Below, in pieces: positions 6,516-15,393 of a DNA stretch of 21,248 bases. Positions within the stretch are counted from its first letter, which is position 1. Every line of letters begins with the position of its first letter. Position numbers and translations under genes: made by a program. Origin of the DNA: a virus; IMG/VR virus record IMGVR_UViG_3300047171_000146, positions 1-21,248 of that record; one strand, given 5' to 3'. The notes beneath the pieces are model-generated. The model saw only the letters and a program-made list of their open reading frames with translations, ran no database searches and was not told the origin of the DNA.

Positions 6516-7139
6516 ATGGGTTACTTATTGCCGGCGCAGTACGCAGAGTACGGCCTGCCCGCGGACACCACAGACGACTGGATCACCACCGCCTCCGCCC
6601 TGATGGAGAGCTACTGTCGCCGCCCCACCCTGCTCGCCAGCCAGTACGTCGAGCGCATGCGCCTTACCGCCGGCTCGCAGTCCGTCCGGCTCAGCTACAT
6701 GCCCCTGGCCGTCGTCCCTCCTTCAACCAGCTCCTTGGTTCAGGTTCAGGTCCGCTACGGCCTGCCTCGCCGCGGCGAGCTCCAGGACCCCATGCTCGCG
6801 CAGATCGCCTGGGCCTTCAGCGTCCCCGGCAGTTGGAGCACCCTCGACCCGGGGAGCGTCGACGTCAACCCCGACACCGGCGAGCTCATCTTCCCGCGCA
6901 CCTTCCTCGGCCTCGGCTACAACGAGGTCATGGTCACCTACACCGCCGGCCTGATCGCGCCCACGCCAGCCGTCATGGCCGCCTGCGCCCAGATCGTCAG
7001 GAACGCCCAGGCCACCCCCGGAATGAACGTCAAGTCCAGCAAGATCGACACCATGCAGATGCAGTACTTCTCCGGCTCCATCATCGACCCGCAGGTGCAG
7101 TCGCTGTTGCGGCCCTATCTCGCGCAGAGGATCGGGTGA
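6516..7139 (+). CDS. head-tail connector protein (gp6/adaptor-like)
   Basis: A 207-residue protein; the ATG follows AAAGGCGGA. The start (about 15-60, DTTDDWITTASALMESYCRR, then SQYVERMRL) has the helix-turn-helix-bundle character of phage adaptor proteins that bind the portal ring: a short acidic helix, a conserved E-x-Y-C-R-R and a following beta strand. A beta-rich middle (residues about 60-145) ends in EVMVTYTAGL, then helices (VMAACAQIVRNAQ) and a C-terminal QSLLRPYLAQR helix. Length and place directly after the capsid gene match connector proteins of HK97-like phages. The next gene starts 4 bp after its stop, so they are likely coupled. Confidence 0.65.
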   Translation: MGYLLPAQYAEYGLPADTTDDWITTASALMESYCRRPTLLASQYVERMRLTAGSQSVRLSYMPLAVVPPSTSSLVQVQVRYGLPRRGELQDPMLAQIAWAFSVPGSWSTLDPGSVDVNPDTGELIFPRTFLGLGYNEVMVTYTAGLIAPTPAVMAACAQIVRNAQATPGMNVKSSKIDTMQMQYFSGSIIDPQVQSLLRPYLAQRIG

Positions 7140-7143
7140 CGCC

Positions 7144-7572
7144 ATGGCGAAGGTGAATGCAGCAGCAATCCGGGCAGCCGACACGCTGCTCCGAGGCGTC
7201 GGCGGCACCCAGGTCCTGCTCCGCGCGCCGGCCCCAGCCAACCCCGACGACGACGGCGAGCAGCTCGGCCTCTCCACCCCGCAGTTCCAGGATTCCCCGC
7301 TCTGCCCCGTCGTCTACCGCCGCTTGCGGCCAAAGTTCAACGCCGTCGCGAAGACGCCCACGCAGTACGAACTGCTCGTCTCGGCCACCGCCGTCAACGC
7401 GCTCATCGGCCCCGGTGCCTACGACTCCGCCGAGACCCTATTCGCCACCGCCTTCGCCGTCATCATCGACTCCGTCCCTCTCGAAATCGTCTCCGCCACC
7501 GCCTCCGAGATCGGCGGCGCACCCTACATGTACCGCCTGCTCTTACAGGCCCCGCTGTCCCTGAAAACCTAG
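7144..7572 (+). CDS. probable head-closure or neck protein
   Basis: A 142-residue protein 4 bp after the connector gene. It is beta-rich and mixed (GGTQVLLRAPAPANPDDDGE, then LCPVVYRRLRPKFNAV and a C-terminal YMYRLLLQAPLS). No family was recognised. Its size and slot between the connector and the tail-terminator-class gene match stopper/head-completion proteins, which are short beta-barrel proteins in siphophages. The role is positional inference. The start codon context (GAGGA about 10 bp upstream) is adequate. A long gap with an inverted repeat follows. Confidence 0.5.
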   Translation: MAKVNAAAIRAADTLLRGVGGTQVLLRAPAPANPDDDGEQLGLSTPQFQDSPLCPVVYRRLRPKFNAVAKTPTQYELLVSATAVNALIGPGAYDSAETLFATAFAVIIDSVPLEIVSATASEIGGAPYMYRLLLQAPLSLKT

Positions 7573-7596
7573 CCAAATAAGAGCCGTCATCAGTAA

Positions 7597-7796
7597 GAGC
7601 CGTCATCCTGAGCGGAGTCGCGAGCGGCTTCATCGCGAGTGACGGAGTCGAAGGATCCCGAGGACTTCAACGTCACCTCAACCGCTCGAACCTTTCCACC
7701 ACGGCTCCCCCCGGGTGAAAGGTTCGATCACCCGTGCCACGGTAAGCACCCTCGGGATCCTTCGACTCCGCTGCGCTCCGCTCAGGATGACGGCTC
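7597..7796. repeat. long inverted repeat of a dispersed GTCATCCTGAGC element
   Basis: Left arm segments 7597-7617 and 7643-7663 are exact reverse complements of 7776-7796 and 7750-7770. The middle of the left arm is longer and diverged. Inside lies a smaller hairpin (CGAACCTTTC 7687-7696 with GAAAGGTTCG 7717-7726). The arm sequence resembles a chromosomal repeat widespread in this group, from memory. Non-coding. Confidence 0.85.
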
Positions 7797-7833
7797 GCAG
7801 TGACCGAAGTTGTTCCCCACAAACTCAGTGTGC

Positions 7834-7866
7834 CCCATCCATCGCGGTCTCATCGCGATGGGTGGG
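7834..7866 (+). repeat. palindrome family C, copy 1
   Basis: CCCATCCATCGCG (7834-7846) pairs with CGCGATGGGTGGG (7854-7866) with one T-G wobble. It follows a GTGTGCC box like that of family A, with a different stem sequence but similar length. Confidence 0.8.
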
Positions 7867-7908
7867 ATCAAAACATTCACACCAGCCACGCCCCAAAGGA
7901 ACTCCGCC

Positions 7909-8424
7909 ATGCAAGATGCGCGTGACACATTCTATGTCGCTCTCAGAACCCGTCTCGCCGCGATCAACCCGGCCCGGACCATCGTCCTCCGCGGCCAGGT
8001 CCGCCCCGGCATCCTCGTCGAAGAGAACGAGCTGCCCACGGCCTTCCAGCCGGTCGACGCCTTCAGCCTCCGCTGGACCGGCACCCGCGTCGACACCGCC
8101 GCCCCGCTGCCTCTCATCGCGATGGAGTGCCAGGTCACCTACGCCACCGACGGCACCGCCGCCAACGGAGGCATGGACCGCGGCCGCCTGCTCGCCGCCA
8201 TGGATGCCGAGCTCCTCGCCGCCCTCAACCAAACCCCGCACTCCGCGCCCAAGATGAACTACTCCGGCGTCGCCGCCACCGGAGCCGCCGCCGTCCCCAT
8301 GTCCACCAGCATCTTCTGGAGCCAGCCCGCCTTCGCTCCCGCAACCAGCGCCGGATCCGGCGAACGCATCGAGCGCGTCGCCACCGTGCAGGTCTTCTCC
8401 TATCAGGAAGCAGGTGAGCTATGA
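7909..8424 (+). CDS. probable tail terminator-class protein
   Basis: A 171-residue protein. The ATG at 7909 follows AAAGGA at 7895-7900; longer in-frame reading enters palindrome C and is rejected. N-terminal helix with ARDTFYVALRTRLAAINPAR, then strands (TIVLRGQ, ELPTAFQPVDAFSLRW), a GMDRGRLLAAMDAELLAAL helix and a C-terminal strand RVATVQVFSYQEAGEL. An N-terminal helix R-x3-L plus later beta strands and size of about 170 is the pattern of tail terminator/completion proteins. It sits directly before, and overlaps by ATGA, the tail tube-like gene, which fits that role. Not recognised as a specific family. Confidence 0.5.
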   Translation: MQDARDTFYVALRTRLAAINPARTIVLRGQVRPGILVEENELPTAFQPVDAFSLRWTGTRVDTAAPLPLIAMECQVTYATDGTAANGGMDRGRLLAAMDAELLAALNQTPHSAPKMNYSGVAATGAAAVPMSTSIFWSQPAFAPATSAGSGERIERVATVQVFSYQEAGEL

Positions 8425-9416
8425 GCATCGCCCTCACCAACGCCACCGCGCCCATCGCCGGCCGCGTCCGCGCCTACTTCGCCCCGGTCAACCGCGCAAC
8501 CGCGACGCCCAGCATCTTCGACGCCGCCCAATCCGGCACCTTCCCCATCGACACCCCGCCTGCCCCCTGGCTCGACCTCGGCTGGATCGCGAACTTCGCC
8601 CGCAAGGCGGAGACCAAGGTCAGCCCCTTGCGCTCGGGAGCTCCCGCCATCGTCCAGACCCAGGTCCGCACCGAGGTCGAAGCGACCGTCTCTCTCGAGT
8701 TCGAAAGCTGGGGTAAGATCCAGCTGGCGCTGTCCTCCGGATCGGACCAGATGAACCTCCTCGCCACGGCGACTGGCGCATCAGCCAACGGCTCCGGTGG
8801 CGTCGCCGCAGCCGCCGTCCCGCTCCTCAACTCCGACTCGACCTCCACCACCCTCGACGTCGGCACCGCAGCCGCCAACTTCACCGTCGGCTCGCTCGTC
8901 GCCGTCGACATCGACTACACCGGCCAGCTCGGCTACGTCGGCAGCGGCGTCAGCGCCGCCTACGTGGCCTCATCCACCGCCGTCGGCGGAGACATCAATT
9001 ACATCCGCCGCGTCACCCTCAACGTCGGCCGCGTCGTGTCGATCGCTTCCGGCATCCTCACCCTCGGCTCGCCGCTGCTCGCCGGCGCACCCGTCGCCGG
9101 GATGAAGGTCGGGCTGCTCACCGGCTTCTGCGACCGCGAGGGCGGCCGCTTCTTCCAGGAGTGGTCCGCGCTCTTCGTCTTCGACGGCGAGCAGGGCGAC
9201 CGCGTCCTCTACCACTACCCCCGCCTGCAGGCGATGCAGGGCTCGGCCGAGATCGTCAGCGCCCTGTCTTTCGCGGGAACGGCCGGCACCGCCACCCCGC
9301 TCGAACGCATGCGCCTCGCCGCAGCCTTCCGCGCCCTGCCCGTCACCGACGCCAACGACAGCGCCCAGGTCGTCTGCTTCCGCAGCTACATCCCCGGCCC
9401 CATGCGCGCCGTCTGA
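8421..9416 (+). CDS. major tail (tube) protein-like
   Basis: A 331-residue protein starting at an ATGA overlap. The N-terminal part (about 1-110) has the features of tail tube subunits: residues around 47-60 PWLDLGWIANFARKAET followed by a block predicted to be strand-rich (VQTQVRTEVEATVSLEFESW) and a helix-like GKIQLALSSGSDQMN. The middle (about 120-235) is Ser/Thr/Gly/Val-rich and beta-like (SLVAVDIDYTGQLGYVGSG), possibly a surface Ig-like insertion. The C-terminal part has GKC-free strands (WSALFVFDGEQGDRVLYHYP). Larger than typical tube proteins of about 150-200, consistent with an inserted domain. Position after the terminator-class gene supports it. No tape-measure gene follows, which is unusual. 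Confidence 0.5.
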   Translation: MSIALTNATAPIAGRVRAYFAPVNRATATPSIFDAAQSGTFPIDTPPAPWLDLGWIANFARKAETKVSPLRSGAPAIVQTQVRTEVEATVSLEFESWGKIQLALSSGSDQMNLLATATGASANGSGGVAAAAVPLLNSDSTSTTLDVGTAAANFTVGSLVAVDIDYTGQLGYVGSGVSAAYVASSTAVGGDINYIRRVTLNVGRVVSIASGILTLGSPLLAGAPVAGMKVGLLTGFCDREGGRFFQEWSALFVFDGEQGDRVLYHYPRLQAMQGSAEIVSALSFAGTAGTATPLERMRLAAAFRALPVTDANDSAQVVCFRSYIPGPMRAV

Positions 9417-9418
9417 CG

Positions 9419-9634
9419 CCACCGCCGCCTCGACCCCACGCCCAGCCACGACCTTGGGTGCCCCATGTCTCGATTCTGAGACATGGGCCTCCACCGCCGC
9501 CTCGGCCCCACGTCCAGCCACGACCTTGGGTGCCCCATGTCTCGATTCTGAGACATGGGCCTGCACCGCCGCCTCGGCCCCACGTCCAGCCACGACCTTG
9601 GGTGCCCCATGTCTCGATTCTGAGACATGGGCCT
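9419..9634 (+). repeat. 72-bp tandem repeat, 3 copies, each with palindrome family A
   Basis: Units start at 9419, 9491 and 9563 with exact 72-bp spacing. Each holds CCACCGCCGCCTCG-type sequence (third begins GCACCG), CCAGCCACGACCTT, then a GGGTGCC box and a family A palindrome (9462-9487, 9534-9559, 9606-9631). A partial fourth unit begins at 9635. There are no variable spacers, so this is not a CRISPR. Confidence 0.95.
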
Positions 9635-9671
9635 CCACCGCCACATCGCCCCCAGAAAGCACGGCGGTCTT

Positions 9672-9797
9672 CGGGCCGAAGGCCCGACCTATACCAGCCT
9701 GGGGCAACGCCCCAGGTATCGAACCGGCACCAAAGCAAGGGCTGAAAGCCCGGCCTATCGTTCGCGGCAGAGAAGCATAGTTCGGGCCTTCGGCCCT
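9672..9797 (+). repeat. palindrome family B, copy 3
   Basis: CGGGCCGAAGGCCCG (9672-9686), CCTGGGG/CCCCAGG (9698-9716), GGGCTGAAAGCCCG (9739-9752), plus an extra hairpin CGGGCCTTCGGCCCT (9783-9797). The gap 9417-9874 thus holds the 72-bp array, this element and nothing else supported. Confidence 0.85.
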
Positions 9798-9874
9798 CAA
9801 AAACGGTCACCGCAACACCGGCGGTCACCGTTCGACTTCAAACCACAAGTTCCGATCCAAAGGAGATACCCGCC

Positions 9875-12800
9875 ATGCGCCAAACCCCAACTCACTCCGG
9901 GCTGATTGAAGTCCTCCTCTTCGCGACCCTCTTTACCGCGACCACCCTCGCCGGGTCCCTGCTCGCCGCCCCGGCCCCCGTCGCCGCCCAGACCACCCCC
10001 GCCATCCCCACCACCCAGCTCACCGACACCGTCTACCGCGCCGACGGCACCACCGCCACCGGCACCGTCCTCATCAGCTGGCCCGCCTTCACCACTGCCA
10101 CCGGCCTCTCGGTGCCCGCCGGCAACACGTCGGTGACCATCGCCGCCGGCGGCGTCTTCACCGTCGCGCTCGCCCCCAACGCCGGCTCGAACCCCATGGG
10201 CAGCTACTACACCGCCATCTATCACCTCGACGACGGCACCGTCAGCCGCGAGTACTGGGTCGTCCCCGTCTCAACCGGCCCGGTCGCCATCGCTTCCATC
10301 AAGTCCACCGTCCTGCCCGCCACCGTCGCCCTCCAGACCGTCACCAAGAGCTACGTCGATACGTCCATCGCCAACGTCACCACCGCCTACGTCCCCATCG
10401 CCGGCGGCACCATGACCGGCCCGCTCGTGCTTCCCGGCGACCCCGTCTCCTCGCTCCAGGCGGCCGACAAGCACTACGTGGACACCAGCGTGGCCGCCGT
10501 CGGCGGCGGCAGCGGAGGCAAGGTCGCCCTCGCTCCCTCCGCCAGCCAGGCCGTCGCCCAGCCCGCCGGCACCGCGCTCTCCGTCAACCGCCTCAACGGC
10601 GTCGAGTACGCCTCGCAGTACACCACCGGAGGCGCAGCCAACGGCATCGCCAACGCCGCCGCCAGCACCGACTGCGCCGCCGGCTGCGAGATCACGGCCG
10701 ACTCCAGCTACGCCGCCACCGAGGCGCTCCGCCCCACCCAGTGGAACAGCCAGACCCACGTCGAGGACACCCGCAAGGGCGGCCGCTGGGACAGCTACCT
10801 CAACCCCGAAAACGTCCAGACCCCCGGCATCGAGACCGGCCAGACCATCGACACCGTCTCCACCCGCAGCGGCGCCGCGCTCCACCAGCTGACCGGCACC
10901 GATACCCCCGCCTCCGTCGGCCTCGCTGTCTCGAACGAGGCCCCCGCCGGCGGCTCCAACCTCTTCCCGCAGTCCATCGGCGCCAACGCCCCCTACTTCA
11001 AGAGCGCCTACAGCGCCCTCACCGTCAACGGCACCTACAACACCCAGGGCCAGCACGTCCTCGCCCCCCACGGCGTCAACTGCTACGGCGTCGGTGACTG
11101 CCTCATCGGCTCCGAGTTCCTCACCTCCGCCGGAGGCTTCCGCGACGAGGCCGACGAGGGCACCCACCCCAAGGACATCCAGATCTCCGAGGACACCCAT
11201 GTCTTCGACGGCACCTGCGCCACCGGCTGCACCACCGGCTCGACCGCCCTCGCTATCACCCCCACCTCCGGCGCCGGCACCCAGGGCGACGGCCGCTTCC
11301 TCATCGACATGAACCCCGCCCGGGTCCTCTCCACCGGCACCCTCATCGGCGGGAGCCTCGCCGCCCCCCACGCCACAGCCAGCTTCACCGGCACCAGCTT
11401 CCCCCTGACTACCTTCTTCTCCACCGGCCAGGTCATCCCGTCCCAGGCCACGGACATCGCCCCCGGCACCGTCACCTTCGTCATCGCGACCGCCGGCGTC
11501 CCCTCCGGCTACGCCACCAGCACCTCCGCCGCGCCCGCCACCACCGGCCTCGCCTGCATCGCCGACCAGGTCAGCGGGACCCTCCCCAGCAACTACGAGA
11601 TGGCCGCCTACACCGTCATCGACGCCACCCACCTGCAGATCGCCTTCAAGAAGCCCCACGCCACCCTCGCCACCGTCGCCATCGGCGGCCTCTGCGGCTA
11701 CGGCCTGGAGCAGAAGGTAGACACAACCGGCGGCATCCGCCAGGTCTTCCCCGTCGTCGGGTCTTACTCCGCCACCGCCCTCTACTACGCGGGAACCAGC
11801 GCCGCCATCGTCGGCCAGCAGGGCACCACCAGCGGCTTCGTCAACGTCAACGCCCCCATCGCGACGGCCTCGCGCAGCGGAAACCTCGTCACCCTTACCG
11901 CCTCCTCCGCCCTTCCCTTCGACCTCAACGGCCTCACCGTCACCATCTCCGGCGTCGCCGACAGCTCCTACAACGGGACGTTCCCGGTAACCACCACCAG
12001 CCCCACCACCCTCACCTACACCCAGACCGGTGCCAACAGCTCCAGCACCGGCGGCTCCATCACCCTCCAGACCGGCAGCTTCGCCCTCTATCCCATGGCC
12101 GAGGTCCTCAGCGTCTACAACGCCTCCACCAGGGCCGTCGACGGCTTCATGACCCTCGCTCCCAACAACGTCGCCTGGGCCGTCGGAGACGCCGTCGAGG
12201 AGCCCCACTTCTTCCAGCAGATCGTCGCCGCCGACATCTCCTTCGTCACCCAGACCACCCCGCGCCCCACCACCTACGCCCGCGCCGGCATCACCTACCA
12301 GGGCAACAACGGCCCCGGCCTCCAGGGCTGGTCCATCGACAACAGCACCCCCGCCTCCAGCTACATCGGCAACGGAGGCACTCATCTCGCGCCCGACTTC
12401 GCCTACCAGGCCCTGGGCGTCTGGAAGCGGTCCATGGTCCTCCAGGCCGGCGAGCAGAGCGCCTTCACCCTCAACTGCAACTCCCACGGCTGCGGCAGGT
12501 GGAACAGCAACTACAACCTCTTCGAGCTCCAGAGCAGCGCCGGCGCCGACACCATCCAGTTCCAGCCGCCTTCGAGCACCCTCACCTTCTCCCTGCGCGG
12601 AACCCCCTTCACCTTCTCGCCCTCCGGCCTCACCGCCGGGACCCTCAACGCCACAACCCTGAACGCCACCACGCTCAACGGCGCGCTCGCCGCCTCGAAC
12701 ATCGCCTCGGGCACCGTCGCCGCCGCACGGCTCCCGCTCTTCGGACCCAGCGGCTCCGCCCACGCCGCCGGCATCGTCCCCGACCCCGGCGCCGCCGCCG

Positions 12801-15157
12801 GCACCACCCACTTCCTCCGCGAAGACGGCACCTGGGCCGTCCCCGCGGGCGGCAGCGGCGGCGGAGGCAGCAGCTCCGTTGCCGCCATCACCTCCGGCAC
12901 CATCGACGGCGCGACCATCGGCGCAACCACGCCCTCCACCGGAGCCTTCACCACACTCTCCGCCTCCTCCCTCACCGTCTCGACGCCCATCGCCGTCGCC
13001 AGCGGAGGCACCGGCTCCGCTACCACGCCCGCCGCCGGCCAGATCCTCATCGGCAACTCCGGCGGCACCGCCTTCGGCCCGCAGACCGTCTCCGGCGATT
13101 GCACCCTCTCCGCCTCCGGCGCGACTACCTGCACCAAAACCAACGGCGTCGCCTTCGGCACGGCCGCAACCACCGCCGCTTCCGCCTACGACGCCGCCGG
13201 TGCCGCCACCGCCGCCGCCGCCGCCGCCACCACCTCCACCGCGCTGCTGACCACCCTCCGCACCCTCACCAACTGCAACACCTCCGGCGGCTACTACCTC
13301 TCGCCCTTCTCTGGCACCTGCGTCGCCGTCTCCGGCGGTGGCGGAGGCTCCGTCAGCTCCGTCACCGCCGGCACCTGGCCCTCCTGGCTCACCCCGACCA
13401 TCACCAACTCCACCTCAACGCCAACCATCGCCGTCACCGCCTCCGCCATCCCCAACTCCGCCCTGGCCAACGCCTCCGTCAACGTCAACGGCACGGCCTG
13501 CGCGCTGGGATCCTCCTGCACCACGAACAGCTTCGCCACACTTCCCGCGCAGTCCAGCGTCCTCGCCGACTACCAGCTCACCGACGGCTCCGGCACCGCG
13601 CCCGCCGACTCCAGCGGCAACGGCAACACCGGCACCTTCCCCGGCGGCACCGCCAACCCCGCTTGGACCACCCAGGGCCTCAGCTTCACCGGAGGCTATC
13701 CGGCCACCGCGACCGGCCAGTACTTCTGCACCGCCGGGACCACCAGCGCCCAGACCGTCATGATCGCCTACACCTCCACCGCCCCGCTCGGCAACAATGG
13801 CCCGTCTTACCCGACCTACTACACCCTCTTCGCCAACGCCGCCATCTCCGGCCTCGGCTTCTATGCGCCCAGCCAGAACTACGGCTTCTTTCCCGGCATG
13901 AACCTGAACGGAGCTCCGCTCACCGCCATGAACAACACCATGGTGGGGACCCACGTCCTGGTCATCGTCTACGGCACCGGTTCGGGCGGCACGCCCTACG
14001 ACACCTACTACCTCGACGGCGTGCAGCAGTCCCTCGCCGGGACCAACTACTCCTCCGGCAAATCCACCGGCGTCTACTGCGTCGGCGGGGCCAACACCGG
14101 CTACTCCACCTACCTCTACGGCCAGGTCTATCGCGCCACCTTCTGGAGCACCCAGCTCACTCCGCAGCAGGCGGCGGCCGCCTCTCAGCTCACCACCATC
14201 CTCGCCCAGCAAAGGGGCGTCAACTTCGCCCCGCAGTCCATCGGCGGATCGACCCCGCAGGCCGTCTTCACCGGCGACTCCCTCACCAACGGCAACGGCG
14301 TGACCCCCTTCACCGCCAGCCTCTCGACCCGGATCGCCTACAACGTGAACAACTTCGGCATCGGCAACATCGGGGCGAACGTCAACGCCTCGCTGATGCC
14401 CTATCGCGAGCAGTACTTCTACTCCCCGCTCGCCCAGTCGAACGTCGCCTTCATCTGGAACGGCACCAACGATGTCGTCACCAAGGGCTTCACCGCGCAG
14501 GCCGCGCTCAACTCCATCCTCACCGAGTGCAACTACCAGCGCCGCTTCGGCTACAAGACCATCGTCGCCACGCCGATCTCCCGCGCCACCGGCGGCACCT
14601 CGAACGACCCGGCCGACAAGGACGCCCTCGGCCCCCTGATCCGCCAGTACGCGGTCTCCGGAGGCTGCGACGTCGTCGCCGACTTCGCCGGCGATCCGCG
14701 CGTCGGTGCCGACGGCGCGTACTCGAACACCACCTACTACCAGGGCGACACCACCCACCTCACGGCCGCCGGACAGGCATCCGTCATCGCGCCCATGGCC
14801 AGCCACGCCATCGACCAGGCCACCGGCTCGACCCTCGCCAACTGCGACCCCAACGTCGTCACCGCCTCCACGTACACCAGCGTGGCCTCGGACGGCTGCA
14901 AGGTCTTCAACACCGCCGCGAACTCCATCACCGACACGCTGCCCTCGGCCGTCGGCTACACCGGCCGCATCATTCGGCGCTGCAACAACTCGCTCTCCGG
15001 CTCGAACACGCTCACCCTCGCCGCTCCCTCCGACACGCCCTTCAACAACGTCGCCGGGACCACAACCATCACCGTCCCCAACAACACCTGCAAGGACTTC
15101 AAATCGACCCTCATCTCGGTCGCCGCCGCCGGCGAGTACTGGCAGCAGCTCAACTAG
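9875..15157 (+). CDS. giant secreted tail-fibre-like protein with LamG-like and SGNH/GDSL esterase domains
   Basis: A 1760-residue protein; the ATG follows AAAGGAGA. Residues 1-39 look like a Sec signal peptide: Arg2, a hydrophobic run (about 10-31), and an AAPAPVAAQ cleavage region. Residues about 45-135 are a beta domain ending REYWVVPVS. Residues 172-203 carry a tail-fibre motif (GGTMTGPLVL, then ADKHYVD). The middle is beta-rich Ser/Thr/Gly/Ala sequence with fibre-like FLREDGTWAVP (about 980-990) and GTIDGATIGATTPSTGAFTTL-type segment near 1008-1028. Residues about 1229-1455 resemble a LamG-like jelly roll (LADYQLTDGSG, SSGNGNTG). Residues about 1460-1645 are an SGNH hydrolase: GDSLT with Ser1469, NGTND with Asn1532, and DTTH with Asp1625 and His1628. 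It probably deacetylates or de-esterifies surface polysaccharide. A signal peptide on a fibre-like protein is odd, since virion fibres assemble in the cytoplasm. Confidence 0.85.
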   Translation: MRQTPTHSGLIEVLLFATLFTATTLAGSLLAAPAPVAAQTTPAIPTTQLTDTVYRADGTTATGTVLISWPAFTTATGLSVPAGNTSVTIAAGGVFTVALAPNAGSNPMGSYYTAIYHLDDGTVSREYWVVPVSTGPVAIASIKSTVLPATVALQTVTKSYVDTSIANVTTAYVPIAGGTMTGPLVLPGDPVSSLQAADKHYVDTSVAAVGGGSGGKVALAPSASQAVAQPAGTALSVNRLNGVEYASQYTTGGAANGIANAAASTDCAAGCEITADSSYAATEALRPTQWNSQTHVEDTRKGGRWDSYLNPENVQTPGIETGQTIDTVSTRSGAALHQLTGTDTPASVGLAVSNEAPAGGSNLFPQSIGANAPYFKSAYSALTVNGTYNTQGQHVLAPHGVNCYGVGDCLIGSEFLTSAGGFRDEADEGTHPKDIQISEDTHVFDGTCATGCTTGSTALAITPTSGAGTQGDGRFLIDMNPARVLSTGTLIGGSLAAPHATASFTGTSFPLTTFFSTGQVIPSQATDIAPGTVTFVIATAGVPSGYATSTSAAPATTGLACIADQVSGTLPSNYEMAAYTVIDATHLQIAFKKPHATLATVAIGGLCGYGLEQKVDTTGGIRQVFPVVGSYSATALYYAGTSAAIVGQQGTTSGFVNVNAPIATASRSGNLVTLTASSALPFDLNGLTVTISGVADSSYNGTFPVTTTSPTTLTYTQTGANSSSTGGSITLQTGSFALYPMAEVLSVYNASTRAVDGFMTLAPNNVAWAVGDAVEEPHFFQQIVAADISFVTQTTPRPTTYARAGITYQGNNGPGLQGWSIDNSTPASSYIGNGGTHLAPDFAYQALGVWKRSMVLQAGEQSAFTLNCNSHGCGRWNSNYNLFELQSSAGADTIQFQPPSSTLTFSLRGTPFTFSPSGLTAGTLNATTLNATTLNGALAASNIASGTVAAARLPLFGPSGSAHAAGIVPDPGAAAGTTHFLREDGTWAVPAGGSGGGGSSSVAAITSGTIDGATIGATTPSTGAFTTLSASSLTVSTPIAVASGGTGSATTPAAGQILIGNSGGTAFGPQTVSGDCTLSASGATTCTKTNGVAFGTAATTAASAYDAAGAATAAAAAATTSTALLTTLRTLTNCNTSGGYYLSPFSGTCVAVSGGGGGSVSSVTAGTWPSWLTPTITNSTSTPTIAVTASAIPNSALANASVNVNGTACALGSSCTTNSFATLPAQSSVLADYQLTDGSGTAPADSSGNGNTGTFPGGTANPAWTTQGLSFTGGYPATATGQYFCTAGTTSAQTVMIAYTSTAPLGNNGPSYPTYYTLFANAAISGLGFYAPSQNYGFFPGMNLNGAPLTAMNNTMVGTHVLVIVYGTGSGGTPYDTYYLDGVQQSLAGTNYSSGKSTGVYCVGGANTGYSTYLYGQVYRATFWSTQLTPQQAAAASQLTTILAQQRGVNFAPQSIGGSTPQAVFTGDSLTNGNGVTPFTASLSTRIAYNVNNFGIGNIGANVNASLMPYREQYFYSPLAQSNVAFIWNGTNDVVTKGFTAQAALNSILTECNYQRRFGYKTIVATPISRATGGTSNDPADKDALGPLIRQYAVSGGCDVVADFAGDPRVGADGAYSNTTYYQGDTTHLTAAGQASVIAPMASHAIDQATGSTLANCDPNVVTASTYTSVASDGCKVFNTAANSITDTLPSAVGYTGRIIRRCNNSLSGSNTLTLAAPSDTPFNNVAGTTTITVPNNTCKDFKSTLISVAAAGEYWQQLN

Positions 15158-15160
15158 CCA

Positions 15161-15371
15161 CAACTCCGGGCACCCATATCCCGATTCCGAGACATGGGCT
15201 CCCACACCGGCCCCAACTCCGGGTACCCATATCCCGATTCCGAGGCCTGGGTTCCCGCACCGCCACCACTCCGGGTGCCCCATGTCTCGATTCTGAGACA
15301 TGGGTTTCCACACCGGCACGACTCCGGGCACCCGATCCGTCGCGTCTTTTGTCTCTCGCGACGGGTGGGTT
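15161..15371 (+). repeat. 53-bp-period array of box-plus-hairpin elements
   Basis: Four units with hairpins starting at 15173, 15226, 15279 and 15331 (spacing 53, 53 and 52). Each begins ACTCCGGG plus CACCC, TACCC or TGCCC. Units 1 and 2 are degraded family A (CCCATATCCC arm; unit 2 right arm GAGGCCTGGG), unit 3 is intact family A (15279-15304), and unit 4 is family C (arms 15331-15344 and 15357-15369). Hairpins differ while the leading box and spacing are kept. Confidence 0.85.
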
Positions 15372-15393
15372 CCCATCACCGCCCGGAACCTGA

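Noticed and set aside
9419-9634. CRISPR-like array
   Set aside because: Units are contiguous and nearly identical with no variable spacers, and no Cas genes are near.
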